NCBI RefSeq assembly: GCF_000017265.1
Contig: NC_011144.1
Span: forward strand, 1,178,001 to 1,242,000
Reading direction: 5' to 3'
From: Phenylobacterium zucineum HLK1
GTDB lineage: Bacteria; Pseudomonadota; Alphaproteobacteria; Caulobacterales; Caulobacteraceae
Length of the DNA: 64,000 nt
Part shown: positions 51,534-63,708 of the stretch, piece by piece
Layout: every line of letters starts with the position of its first letter
Position numbering within the stretch: position 1 is the stretch's first letter
Program-made: the position numbers and the translations under genes
The notes under the pieces: model-generated
What the model saw: only the letters and a program-made list of their open reading frames with translations
Databases searched by the model: none
Told to the model about the DNA's origin: nothing

Positions 51534-52646
51534 ATGAGGAGAGCTGACGCGAGCGTGCTGGCGGCCGTCCTGGCGCCCGCCCTGATCCTGGGGCTCGCCG
51601 GCTGCGAGCAGCGGCAGGCCGAGCCGCCGGCCGAGCAGAGCACGGCGGTGCAGCCGCCGGTGATCGCCACCCCGGCCGGCGGAGCGCCCAGTTCCTTCGC
51701 CCCGATCGTCAAGCGGGTCTCGCCGGCGGTCGTGTCGATCGACACCTTGGCGGTGGCCGAGGGCGCGCTGCCCTGGCTGCAGGGGACGCCGCAGGGCGGG
51801 CTGCCCGGCTTCGCGGTCCCGGTGCAGCGCGGGGCCGGCTCGGGCTTCATCATCAGCGCCGACGGCTACATCGTCACCAACAACCACGTGGTGGAGGGCG
51901 CGCAGGAGATCGTCGCGACCCTGGCGGACGGCCGCCAGCTTCCGGCGCGGCTGGTGGGGCGCGACCCGCCCTCGGACCTGGCGGTGCTGAAGGTGGACGC
52001 CCGCGAGCTGCCGTTCGTCAGCTTCGCGCGCTCGGCCCTGCCGGAGGTGGGCGACTGGGTGGTGGCGGTCGGCAACCCCTTCGGCCTGGGCGGCACGGCG
52101 ACGGCCGGGATCGTCTCGGCGCACGGCCGCGAGATCGGCGAGGCCTACGTCAGCTACCTGCAGATCGACGCGCCCATCAACAGCGGCAACTCGGGCGGGC
52201 CGTCCTTCGACCTGCAGGGCCGGGTGGTGGGGGTGAACACCGCGATCTTCTCGCCCAGCGGCGGCTCGGTCGGCATCGGCTTCGCGATCCCCGCGGACCT
52301 GGCCGAGAACGTCACCCAGCAGCTCATCAAGTCCGGCCGGGTGACCCGCGGCTACCTCGGCGTGGGGGTCCAGGACCTGACCCCGCCGCTGGCGGCTCGG
52401 CTGGGCGCGCGCGGCGCGCGCGGCGGGCTGATCGTCGACGTGGCGCGCGGCGGTCCTGCCGCGGGTGCGCTGCGGCCCGGCGACGTGGTGACGGCGGTGA
52501 ACGGGGAGGAGATCACCGGCGCCGGCGGGTTGACCCGGGCCATCGCCGCGGCGGCGCCCGGCAGCCGGCTGCGGCTGCAGGTCCTGCGCGGCGGCCGGCG
52601 CTCGGAGGTGACGGTCACGGCGGCGCGCCGGCCGGACGACCTGTAG
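51534..52646 (+). CDS. HtrA/Deg-type serine protease lipoprotein with one PDZ domain
   Basis: The 370-residue protein degrades or cleaves misfolded envelope proteins. The lipobox LGLAGC-E puts it in the envelope as a lipoprotein. Triad: H118 in TNNHVVEG, D148 in SDLAVLK and S220 in NSGNSGGP. One PDZ domain (about residues 265-355, RGYLGVGVQDLTPPLAARLG through AAGALRPGDVVTAVNGEEI) follows, unlike DegP with two. The ATG at 51534 has GAGGTGGAG directly before it. It is divergent from the coiled-coil lipoprotein operon and converges with the FKBP gene over a REP-like element. Confidence 0.92.
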   Translation: MRRADASVLAAVLAPALILGLAGCEQRQAEPPAEQSTAVQPPVIATPAGGAPSSFAPIVKRVSPAVVSIDTLAVAEGALPWLQGTPQGGLPGFAVPVQRGAGSGFIISADGYIVTNNHVVEGAQEIVATLADGRQLPARLVGRDPPSDLAVLKVDARELPFVSFARSALPEVGDWVVAVGNPFGLGGTATAGIVSAHGREIGEAYVSYLQIDAPINSGNSGGPSFDLQGRVVGVNTAIFSPSGGSVGIGFAIPADLAENVTQQLIKSGRVTRGYLGVGVQDLTPPLAARLGARGARGGLIVDVARGGPAAGALRPGDVVTAVNGEEITGAGGLTRAIAAAAPGSRLRLQVLRGGRRSEVTVTAARRPDDL

Positions 52647-52677
52647 AAGGCCGGTCCCGAGCCGAGCATTTCGGGCC

Positions 52678-52726
52678 AGCCCCTCCACCATGCTGCGCAT
52701 GGTCCCCCTCCCCCGGCGGGGGAGGA
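52678..52726. repeat. REP-like palindromic element between converging genes
   Basis: Same family as the elements at 22.2 and 22.6 kb. On the reverse strand: CCTCCCCC-GCC-GGGGGAGG, then ACCATGC-GCA-GCATGGT, then GGAGGGGCT. The second stem has a different sequence from that of the DUF559 copies but still pairs. It lies between the htrA-like and FKBP stops and may serve as a two-way terminator. Confidence 0.8.
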
Positions 52727-52731
52727 GGAGG

Positions 52732-53253
52732 TCAGCGGACGGCGTTCCCCTCGACGGCGATGAGCTCGATGTCGAAGAGGAGCGCGCTGCCGTTCGGGAT
52801 CGGGTCGCGGTTGCGGTTCCCGTAGGCCAGGTCGGCGGGGATGGCGAACAGCCAGCGCTCGCCGACGCGCATCATCGGCACGCCTTCCTGCCAGCCCTTG
52901 ATCAGCCGGCCGAGCGGGAAGGTCGCCGGCTCGCCGCGGTCGCGCGAGGAGTCGAACTTGCGCCCGTCGATGAACGTCCCCGTGTAGTGGATGGTCACGG
53001 TGGCGCCGGGCTCGGGCCGCGGCGCCGAGGCCGGGGCCCGCTTCAACACCTTGTACTGCAGGCCGCTGTCGGTGGTCTTCCAGCCGTGGCGGCGGGTGTT
53101 CCAGGCGAGGTACGCCGCCTGGCCGGCTTCCCAGCGCGCCTGGGGCGAGAGGTCGGCGGCCGGGGCGGACGTCGGCGCGGATGGAGCTGGCGCGCTGGCG
53201 CAGGCGGCGACGAGCAGGCCGCCAAGGGCGGCGCAGGCGGCGTGGCGGATCAT
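52732..53253 (-). CDS. FKBP-type peptidyl-prolyl isomerase lipoprotein
   Basis: The 173-residue protein has a lipoprotein signal (GGLLVAAC-A). Residues 65-173 form an FKBP domain with the active-site aromatic residues: TVTIHYTGTFIDGRKFDSS, PLGRLIKGWQEGVPMMRVGE and IPADLAYGNRNRDPIPNGSA. It catalyses proline isomerisation of periplasmic or outer-membrane proteins. It is divergent from the amidohydrolase gene, with 104 bases between the starts. Confidence 0.93.
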   Translation of the reverse strand: MIRHAACAALGGLLVAACASAPAPSAPTSAPAADLSPQARWEAGQAAYLAWNTRRHGWKTTDSGLQYKVLKRAPASAPRPEPGATVTIHYTGTFIDGRKFDSSRDRGEPATFPLGRLIKGWQEGVPMMRVGERWLFAIPADLAYGNRNRDPIPNGSALLFDIELIAVEGNAVR

Positions 53254-53357
53254 TTTCTTCCCCGACTCCCCAGGATTTCGGCGAACACCGTCCTGCTTGG
53301 AGCGGTTGCGCGCAAGGCCCGACCTGGGCTCAATGGCGCCTTCGTCTGGGGGGCCTC

Positions 53358-56681
<3,324 letters not shown>

Positions 56682-56684
56682 GGA

Positions 56685-58583
56685 TCAGCCGCCGAAGCGG
56701 ACCGACAGCAGGGCGCGGACGGTGGGGGCGCCGATCGGCCAGAGCAGGCCGGACGGCGAGGCCCAGTAGCCGTCGGCGCCGGTGACGTTGGAGGCCAGCA
56801 GCCGGAACTGGGCCGGATGGTCGCCGAGCTCGAAGCTGCGGCGGGCGCCGAGGTTGAGCTGCACCTGGGCCGGGGTCTTGAAGGTGTTGCGGCTGTCGGC
56901 CCAGCGCTCGCCCCAGTAGCTGAGCTGGGCGTCCACCGACCAGCCGCCGCCCAGCTGGCGCTCGACGCTGGCGTTGGCGACGAGGCTGGAGATGCCGGCC
57001 GCGCGGTCGCCGACCACGCCGGCCTCCACCAGCGGCCCCGAGACCTCCGGCCGGAAGGCGACGGTGCCCAGGACGATGCGGGTCTTCTCGCCCAGGCGGC
57101 CGGCGAGCGAGCCCTCGACGCCGCGGTGCGCCACCTGGCCCACATGGCCGAACGAGCCGTCGGCGCGGATCCCCATGGTGGGCTTGGAGACGTCGAACAG
57201 CGCGCCGATGAACGTCAGGTTGTCGGTGAGGGCGTGGCGGACGCCCAGCTCGAACTGCTCGGCCTCGACCGGGGGCAGAACCTCGTTGCGGTTGGTGGCC
57301 GACTGGGGCGCGACGCCGCTTTCCTCCAGGCCCGTCACCCAGCTGCCGAAGAGGGCGGTGCGGCCGGTCAGGCCGACGACGGCCGAGGCGTTGTAGAGCA
57401 TGGTCTCCTCGGTCCCGCGTGTGCGCACGCCGGCGATCGTCAGCACGTCCTTCTCGTACCGGGTGCGGTGGACGCCCAGCCGCACCTGCAGCCGGTCTCC
57501 CCAGGCGAGGCCGTAGCCCAGCGAGCCGGTGACCTGTTCGACCACGTCGAGGCCGCGGCTCCCGCTCCAGGCGGGCTCCTCGGACGGCGCGACGTCGGTG
57601 GCCAGGGTGAGCGGGCCGAGCGGGACGGCGAGGCTGCTTGCCAGCTCCACCTCGCTGCGGCGGCCCCGCAGCGAGGCCGAGACGAGGTGATCCACCGGGC
57701 CGGTCCCGAAGACGCGGCTGATGCGGGCCTCGCCGGAATCCGAGACGTTCCGCTTGGGCGGCGAGAGGAACAGGGTCGCCTCGGCCGTCCCGTCGGCGCG
57801 GGTCTCCACGAGGGTGAAGTCGGTGCGCTCGGTGTCGAAGATCGAGCGGAAGGCGGCCAGGTCCACCGACCAGCCGGCGAGTTCGCCGTCGTAGAGGACG
57901 CCCATGTTGGCGTTCATCGCCTCCACCCGAGCCCAGACGGGCGAGTACTCGTGCGTCCGGCGCGCGTCGGGCGGGACGGCGCCGTCGGCCGACTTGAAGG
58001 CGTAGTCCCCGTCGTAATCGCGGACGTAGGCGCTGGCGAAGGCGCGCAGCACATGGCCCTCGGCGAGCGCCAGGCGGCCGACGAGGCCGGCGTCCACCGC
58101 ATCCCCCTCGGTGCCAGCCCCCCAGCGGGCGACCGGCCGCCAGACGATCCCCCCGGCCAGGCCGAAGCGGCCGCCGGCGTCGCTCCACGAGCCGTTCGCC
58201 TCGACCGTGGGGGTGCGGTAGTCGCGGACGCCGCCGCCGAGCGTGAGGCTGTTGCGGGCGGCGGGCTCGCGCAGGCGGTAGTTCACCACCCCCGACGGGG
58301 CGGGGTAGGCCAGGGCGGCGGCGTTGACGCCCACCCGCACGCCGACGCCCGCCAGGACGGGATCGTTGATCGGCGCGGCGCGGCTGAAATAGGCGTCCTC
58401 GATGCGGTAGGCGCCGGAGTTGTTCAGGTCGAAGCCGCGCACCTGGCCTTCGTTGTAGAGCCCGAGCTGCTCGATGCCGACGCGTTCGCCGAAGGCGTCA
58501 GCGGCCGAGCGCACGGCGCTGTCCTGGGCCGCGGCGGGGGAGGCGAGGGCGGTGGTGAATAGCAGAACGGTGATACGTGACAT
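56685..58583 (-). CDS. TonB-dependent outer-membrane receptor with short plug region
   Basis: The 632-residue protein has a signal peptide (MSRITVLLFTTALASPAAA). The N-terminal plug is shorter than usual: no TonB box is clear, and the plug starts at FGERVGIEQLGLYNEGQVRG with the later landmarks GVNAAALAYPAPSGVVNYRL. The rest alternates beta strands and ends in VRALLSVRFGG. Fewer residues than typical receptors (about 650-900). It is divergent from the CadC-like regulator and converges with the amidohydrolase gene, with a 3-base gap. The ligand is unknown. Confidence 0.85.
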   Translation of the reverse strand: MSRITVLLFTTALASPAAAQDSAVRSAADAFGERVGIEQLGLYNEGQVRGFDLNNSGAYRIEDAYFSRAAPINDPVLAGVGVRVGVNAAALAYPAPSGVVNYRLREPAARNSLTLGGGVRDYRTPTVEANGSWSDAGGRFGLAGGIVWRPVARWGAGTEGDAVDAGLVGRLALAEGHVLRAFASAYVRDYDGDYAFKSADGAVPPDARRTHEYSPVWARVEAMNANMGVLYDGELAGWSVDLAAFRSIFDTERTDFTLVETRADGTAEATLFLSPPKRNVSDSGEARISRVFGTGPVDHLVSASLRGRRSEVELASSLAVPLGPLTLATDVAPSEEPAWSGSRGLDVVEQVTGSLGYGLAWGDRLQVRLGVHRTRYEKDVLTIAGVRTRGTEETMLYNASAVVGLTGRTALFGSWVTGLEESGVAPQSATNRNEVLPPVEAEQFELGVRHALTDNLTFIGALFDVSKPTMGIRADGSFGHVGQVAHRGVEGSLAGRLGEKTRIVLGTVAFRPEVSGPLVEAGVVGDRAAGISSLVANASVERQLGGGWSVDAQLSYWGERWADSRNTFKTPAQVQLNLGARRSFELGDHPAQFRLLASNVTGADGYWASPSGLLWPIGAPTVRALLSVRFGG

Positions 58584-58687
58584 CGGTGTAATCCCGGCGA
58601 ACTGGGCTGTTCAGACCGGGCGGTTTGTCCGATGTTGCGGCCGGGGCGGCGCGGCTGCGGGCGTGATTTATTCGTGATGGTTTCGCG

Positions 58688-60781
58688 ATGAACGAGCATG
58701 TCGCTCTCTGGCCGAAGCTGACGCTGGCGCGCGAACTGCCGTTCGTCCTGGCGGGGGCGCAGGTGCGTCCGGCCGCGCTGGAGGTCGAGATCGGCGGCCG
58801 CGTCACGACGCTGGAGCCGCGGGTGATGAAGGTGCTGGTGGCCCTGCACCGGGCCCGCGGCCATCCGGTCAGCCGGGACGAGCTGATCGACCTGTGCTGG
58901 GAAGGCCGCATCGTCACGGAGGGGGCGCTGAACCGCTGCGTGGCGCAGCTGCGCAAGGCGTTGGCGGGAGAGCCGCGCATCCACCTCGATACGATCCCGA
59001 CGGTCGGCTACCGGCTGCAGGCCGGCGGCGAGCCGCGGCGGGCGGCGATGGCGGCCGGGGACGAGGCCGCGCCCGCCGCGCCAGTACAGGCGGGCGTGCG
59101 CCGCCGGTGGGCCTGGGCCGCGGCGGCGGCGGGGATCGCGGCCGCGGGCGCGGCGGCGGCGTTCGCCCTGTATCCGCGGCCGGTGGCTTGGACGGCGACC
59201 TCGTACCATCCGCTGACCGCCGAACGGGGACTGGAGACGCACCCGGCGATCTCGCCGAACGGCCAGCAGATCGTCTATTCGCAGCGGCCGGATTCCACGG
59301 TGGGCCGGGACCTCTACATCCGCGGCGTGGACCAGGGCACGCCGGTGCGGATCACCAGCCATCCGGCCGACGACCACAGCGCCGCCTGGTCGCCGGCGGG
59401 CGACCGCATCGTCTTCGTACGCACCGTGCCGAACGGGCCGTGCCAGCTGGTGGTCGCGCCCGTGCCGCTGGGGCCCGAGCGGGTGGCGGCGCAGTGCCAG
59501 TCGTCCACCTACACCCGGGTGAGCTGGCTGGATGCGAACACCCTGGCGATCGGCGACCGGCCGGCGCCCGACGCGCTCTGGCGCATCCGGGCGGTGGACC
59601 TGACCACGGGCGCGGTGCGCGACCTGACGAACCCGCCCGCGGACACCCTGGGCGACAGCGACCCGATGGTCTCGCCCGACGGGCGGCGGGTGGCCTTCCG
59701 GCGCACCCTGCTGCACGGGGCCGACGACCTGTTCGTGAAGGACCTGACGACCGGTCGCGAGCAGGCTCTGACCACCGATGGCTGGAAGGCGGCGGGCTAT
59801 GTCTGGTCGGCCGACAGCCGGCATCTCTTCTATTCCTCGAACCGCGGCGGCGAGTTCGGACTGTGGACGGTGGACACGCGCCGGCCCGGCGAGCCGCGGC
59901 GGATCAGCCTGGGCTTCGGCCAGCTCACCTTCAGCCGCATGTCGATCGACCGCCGCAACCGGCTGGCGGTCGAGCTGCCGCGCGGGCGGACGAACATCGC
60001 GCTGGTCGGCCCCGACGGCGCCGTCACGCCGGTGACCAACGCGGCGGGCGCGGACTGGGAGCCCGAGGGCGCCGCCGACGGGGCGGTGGCCTATGTCTCG
60101 AACCGTTCCGGCTCGTCCGAGCTGTGGATCAGCCCGCCTGGGACGCAGCCGGTGCGGCTGACGAACATCGTGGGCTCCTACGTCCATTCGCCGGCCTGGT
60201 CGCCGGACGGGCGCAGCCTGGCCTTCGTGGCGGTGAAGGGGCGCAAGGCCGAGATCTACACGGTGGCTCGTGACGGCTCGCGGCTGCGCGCCGTCACGGA
60301 CGACGGGACCGACAAGCTGGAGACCGCCTGGTCGCCCGACGGGCGCAGCCTGCGCTACCTACAGCGGACGGGAGCACGCTACCGGGTGATGGAGCTGGCC
60401 CTCGCGCCCGGCGCCTCGCCGCGGACGCTGGCCGAGCGCGCCTGGGGGCAGATGCGGCCGGGTCCGGACGGGCGGCTGTTCGGGGTTCCCGTGGGCGGCG
60501 GACCGCTGGAAGCGCTGGACGGCGGCGCGGTTCCGCAAGCGCGCCTGAGCAGCGCCGACGCCTTCGCCGTGGGTCCGGAGGGGGCCTATGTGCTGAGGGC
60601 GCGGCGGGAAGCCGCGCCCTCGCTGTGGCTGCATCCCTGGTCGGGCCCGCCGCGCCCGATCGCCGTGCTGCCCACCGGAACGGGGGAGATCGGCCTGGCG
60701 CCCGGCGGGCGGGTGCTCGTCTCGCAGAACGTGGACGAGCAGGTGGACCTGGGACTCTTCGACCTGAGCGCCGCGCGCTAG
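58688..60781 (+). CDS. CadC/ToxR-like transmembrane regulator with beta-propeller sensor
   Basis: The 697-residue protein has an N-terminal OmpR/PhoB-type winged helix (EVEIGGRVTTLEPRVMKVLV, RDELIDLCWEGRIVTEGALN, IPTVGYRLQAGG), one membrane helix (about residues 140-160, WAWAAAAAGIAAAGAAAAFA) and a large periplasmic PD40 propeller (AISPNGQQIVYSQRP, AWSPDGRSLAFVAVKGR). It would sense a periplasmic signal and act on DNA without a kinase. It is divergent from the TonB receptor gene (104 bases), its most likely target. Its stop overlaps the sodB stop by 4 bases. Confidence 0.9.
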   Translation: MNEHVALWPKLTLARELPFVLAGAQVRPAALEVEIGGRVTTLEPRVMKVLVALHRARGHPVSRDELIDLCWEGRIVTEGALNRCVAQLRKALAGEPRIHLDTIPTVGYRLQAGGEPRRAAMAAGDEAAPAAPVQAGVRRRWAWAAAAAGIAAAGAAAAFALYPRPVAWTATSYHPLTAERGLETHPAISPNGQQIVYSQRPDSTVGRDLYIRGVDQGTPVRITSHPADDHSAAWSPAGDRIVFVRTVPNGPCQLVVAPVPLGPERVAAQCQSSTYTRVSWLDANTLAIGDRPAPDALWRIRAVDLTTGAVRDLTNPPADTLGDSDPMVSPDGRRVAFRRTLLHGADDLFVKDLTTGREQALTTDGWKAAGYVWSADSRHLFYSSNRGGEFGLWTVDTRRPGEPRRISLGFGQLTFSRMSIDRRNRLAVELPRGRTNIALVGPDGAVTPVTNAAGADWEPEGAADGAVAYVSNRSGSSELWISPPGTQPVRLTNIVGSYVHSPAWSPDGRSLAFVAVKGRKAEIYTVARDGSRLRAVTDDGTDKLETAWSPDGRSLRYLQRTGARYRVMELALAPGASPRTLAERAWGQMRPGPDGRLFGVPVGGGPLEALDGGAVPQARLSSADAFAVGPEGAYVLRARREAAPSLWLHPWSGPPRPIAVLPTGTGEIGLAPGGRVLVSQNVDEQVDLGLFDLSAAR

Positions 60782-61410
60782 GTCGGCGCGGGGTAGCGGT
60801 AGCCTTCGCCCTGGCCCTGGGCCGCGGCGTACTGGCGCTCGACGAACTCCCAGTTCACGACCTCGTCGAACCAGCGCTCCAGGAAGCCCTTCCGGTCGTT
60901 CTTGTAGTCCAGGTAGTAGGCGTGCTCCCACACGTCGCAGACGAGGAGCGGGAAGGCGCCCTCGTGGACCAGCGGGCAGTCGGCGTCGTGGAAGGAGGTC
61001 ACCTTCAGGCCGTCGGCGCCGGCGACCAGCCAGGCCCACCCCGAGGCGAAGTGGTTCACGCCCTCGGCGACGAACACCTCCTTCAGCTTGTCGAGACCGC
61101 CGAAGGCCTTGTCGATGGCCTGCGCCAGATCGCCGGACGGCGGGCGGGCGTTCGGGGTCATGCACTGCCAGAAGAAGGCGTGGTTCCAGGCCTGGCCGGC
61201 GTTGTTGAACAGCTTCTGCTCGCCCATGCGCCGGGACTCCCGGACCACGTCCTCCATCGGACGGCCGTCGAGGCCGGCCTTGGGGGCCATCTCGTTCGTC
61301 TTGTCGACGTAGGCCTTGTGGTGCTTGCCGTGGTGGGTCCGCAGGGTGTCGGCAGAGACGGCCGGCTCGAGCGCGTCATGGGCGTACGGAAGGTCTGGCA
61401 GAATATACAT
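60778..61410 (-). CDS. sodB: Iron superoxide dismutase
   Basis: Converts superoxide to oxygen and hydrogen peroxide. The 210-residue protein has the metal ligands: H in RTHHGKHHKAYVDKTNE, H in NNAGQAWNHAFFW, and D and H in DVWEHAYYLDYK. QAWNHAFFW with the glutamine before WNH supports the iron-type form. The start at 61410 (MYILPDLPYAHDALEPAVSA) fits the family; a longer frame adds 20 residues. AGGGA lies about 9 bases upstream of the ATG. It is divergent from the second TonB receptor gene. Confidence 0.95.
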   Translation of the reverse strand: MYILPDLPYAHDALEPAVSADTLRTHHGKHHKAYVDKTNEMAPKAGLDGRPMEDVVRESRRMGEQKLFNNAGQAWNHAFFWQCMTPNARPPSGDLAQAIDKAFGGLDKLKEVFVAEGVNHFASGWAWLVAGADGLKVTSFHDADCPLVHEGAFPLLVCDVWEHAYYLDYKNDRKGFLERWFDEVVNWEFVERQYAAAQGQGEGYRYPAPT

Positions 61411-61578
61411 ATCGGCATTTCCCTGGGGAGGCGGCGCGAGACGCGCCAGTCGCCTTCCAAACATAGTCAAGCCGGGCGCCGTTCCGAACCCGTCGGCGAG
61501 AATTCCGTGCTGATGAGATTGACTTGCAACTGCGTCGGCCTATGAGGCTGCGAAGCATTTGCAGACGGAGCTTTCTGG

Positions 61579-63708
61579 ATGGGGCGGGCAGGCAGGACGT
61601 GGCTGGCCGGGGCGGCGTTTTCGGCGCTGGCCGCGGGCATGGCCCAGGCGCAGGAGCCCGCGCCCATCAACCTCGACGAGGTGGTGATCACGGCGCTGCG
61701 CGTCGAGCAGCCGCGGGCGGCGACGCCGGCCACCGTGCAGGTCATCGGCCAGGAGGAGCTGACCGCCCAGCAGGCGCTGTCGCAGAGCGCCGTCGAGGCC
61801 GTGGCGGCGCTGGCCCCCTCGTTCTCGCCCACCCGCCAGAAGCTCTCGGGATTCGGCGAGACGGTGCGCGGCCGCTCGCCGCTCTATCTGGTGGACGGGG
61901 TGCCCCAGTCGACGCCGCTGCGGGACGACAGCCGCGACGGCTTCACCATCGATCCGTTCTTCATCGATCGGGTCGAGGTGGTGTTCGGCTCGAACGCCAT
62001 CCAGGGCATCGGCGCCACCGGCGGGGTGGTGAACTACGTCACCGTCTCGACGCCGGGCGAGGCCGCCGGCTGGACGGGCAAGGTGATGGGCCAGACCACC
62101 TTCGACGACAGCGGCGAGGGCGACAGCCTGGGCTACAAGCTGGCGGGGATCGCCGGCCGCGACTTCGGCGTCTGGGACTTCACCGCGGGCGCCGCCTACG
62201 AGAAGCGCGGCGCGTTCTATGACGCGGACGGCCTGCGGATCGGCCCGGACAGCACCCAGGGCGACATCCAGGATTCCGACTCCTTCTCGCTGTTCGGCAA
62301 GGCGGGCCTCGACCTGACCGACACGCGCCGCATCGAGATCATGGCCAACCACTTCCAGCTCGAGGGCGACGGCGACTATCGCGTGGTCGCGGGGAACCGG
62401 ACGACCGGCCGCCCGACCAGCGGCTGGCGCGGGACGCAGGAGGGCCGCCCGCCGCGCAACAAGGTCACCTCGGTCGCCGCCACCTACCGCGACCGGGACC
62501 TCCTGGGCGGGACGTTCACCGCCCAGGCCTACGGCCACGACTACGAGGGCACCTTCGGCGGCGGCCGGGAGGGCACCTTCCAGGATCCGCGCATCGCCCC
62601 GGTGGGCACGCTGTTCGACCAGTCGGCCAACAACTCCGAGAAGCTGGGCTTCAAGCTGGACTACGAGCGCGAGGTGCAGGCGATCCCCGGCCTGAAGTAC
62701 CTGGTCGGCCTCGACGGCATCCGGGACAAGACCTTCCAGGCGCTGATCCTGACCGACCGCTACTGGGTGCCCAAGACCACCTATGAGAGCCTCGCCCCGT
62801 TCCTGCAGCTGCGCCAGGCGCTGTTCGACGGGCGGGTGCACCTGTCGGCCGGCGCGCGCCAGGAGAACGCCACCCTGAAGGTGGACGACTACGTGACGGT
62901 CTTCGCGGCCGGCGGCGGGGTCGAGGTGGCCGGCGGTTCGCCGAGCTTCGAGGAAACCCTGTTCAACGTCGGCGGCACGGTCACGGTGGTGGACGGCGTC
63001 ACCGCCTACGCCTCCTATGCCCAGGGCTTCACCATGCCGGACGTGGGCCGGGTGCTGCGGGCGGTGAACACCCCCGGTCGGGACGTGGACACCTATCTGG
63101 ATGTCGAGCCGGTGGTCTCGGACAACGTCGAGGTGGGCGTCGAGGTGGCGCGCGAGCGCTGGCGCGCCTCGCTGGCTTATTTCGAATCCAAGTCGGACCG
63201 CGGCGCGCTGCTGGTGCTCAACGCGGGCGGCACCTTCGACGTGCAGCGGCAGAAGACCAAAATCGACGGCTTCGAGGCCACGCTGCGGGTGCAGGCGACC
63301 GACTGGCTCACCGTGGGCGGCGCCTACTCCAAGCTGGACGGGCGCACCGACGGCGACGGCGACGGGACGCTGGAGCGCGACCTGAACGGGGCGAACATCT
63401 CGCCCGACCGGCTGACGGTCTACGCCGAGGGGACGTGGGGCCCGGCCTCGCTGCGCGTCCAGGCGCAGACGTTCGAGAGCCGGAGCTTCGAGGGCGAGCC
63501 GGCGGCCAACGCCTTCGAGGGCTACACCGTGGTGGACGCCGTCGGCACGTGGCGGCTCGAGGCGGCCGACGTCAGCCTGGGCATCCAGAACCTGCTGGAC
63601 GAGCAGTACATCAGCTACTTCAGCGACACCCAGAACCCCACGGACAACAACCGCTACTGGGCCGGCCGCGGGCGGACCTTCACGCTGACGGTGGCGCGGC
63701 GGTTCTGA
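61579..63708 (+). CDS. TonB-dependent receptor, siderophore/metal type
   Basis: The 709-residue protein has a signal peptide (WLAGAAFSALAAGMAQAQEP), a TonB-box-like stretch (INLDEVVITALR), a full plug domain (ATPATVQVIGQEELTAQQAL, SPLYLVDGVPQSTPL, GSNAIQGIGATGGVVNYVTV) and a 22-strand barrel ending in GRTFTLTVARRF. The stop overlaps by 1 base with the ATG of a PepSY membrane protein, a coupling common in iron-uptake loci. It is a likely siderophore or metal receptor; the ligand is not identified. Confidence 0.93.
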   Translation: MGRAGRTWLAGAAFSALAAGMAQAQEPAPINLDEVVITALRVEQPRAATPATVQVIGQEELTAQQALSQSAVEAVAALAPSFSPTRQKLSGFGETVRGRSPLYLVDGVPQSTPLRDDSRDGFTIDPFFIDRVEVVFGSNAIQGIGATGGVVNYVTVSTPGEAAGWTGKVMGQTTFDDSGEGDSLGYKLAGIAGRDFGVWDFTAGAAYEKRGAFYDADGLRIGPDSTQGDIQDSDSFSLFGKAGLDLTDTRRIEIMANHFQLEGDGDYRVVAGNRTTGRPTSGWRGTQEGRPPRNKVTSVAATYRDRDLLGGTFTAQAYGHDYEGTFGGGREGTFQDPRIAPVGTLFDQSANNSEKLGFKLDYEREVQAIPGLKYLVGLDGIRDKTFQALILTDRYWVPKTTYESLAPFLQLRQALFDGRVHLSAGARQENATLKVDDYVTVFAAGGGVEVAGGSPSFEETLFNVGGTVTVVDGVTAYASYAQGFTMPDVGRVLRAVNTPGRDVDTYLDVEPVVSDNVEVGVEVARERWRASLAYFESKSDRGALLVLNAGGTFDVQRQKTKIDGFEATLRVQATDWLTVGGAYSKLDGRTDGDGDGTLERDLNGANISPDRLTVYAEGTWGPASLRVQAQTFESRSFEGEPAANAFEGYTVVDAVGTWRLEAADVSLGIQNLLDEQYISYFSDTQNPTDNNRYWAGRGRTFTLTVARRF

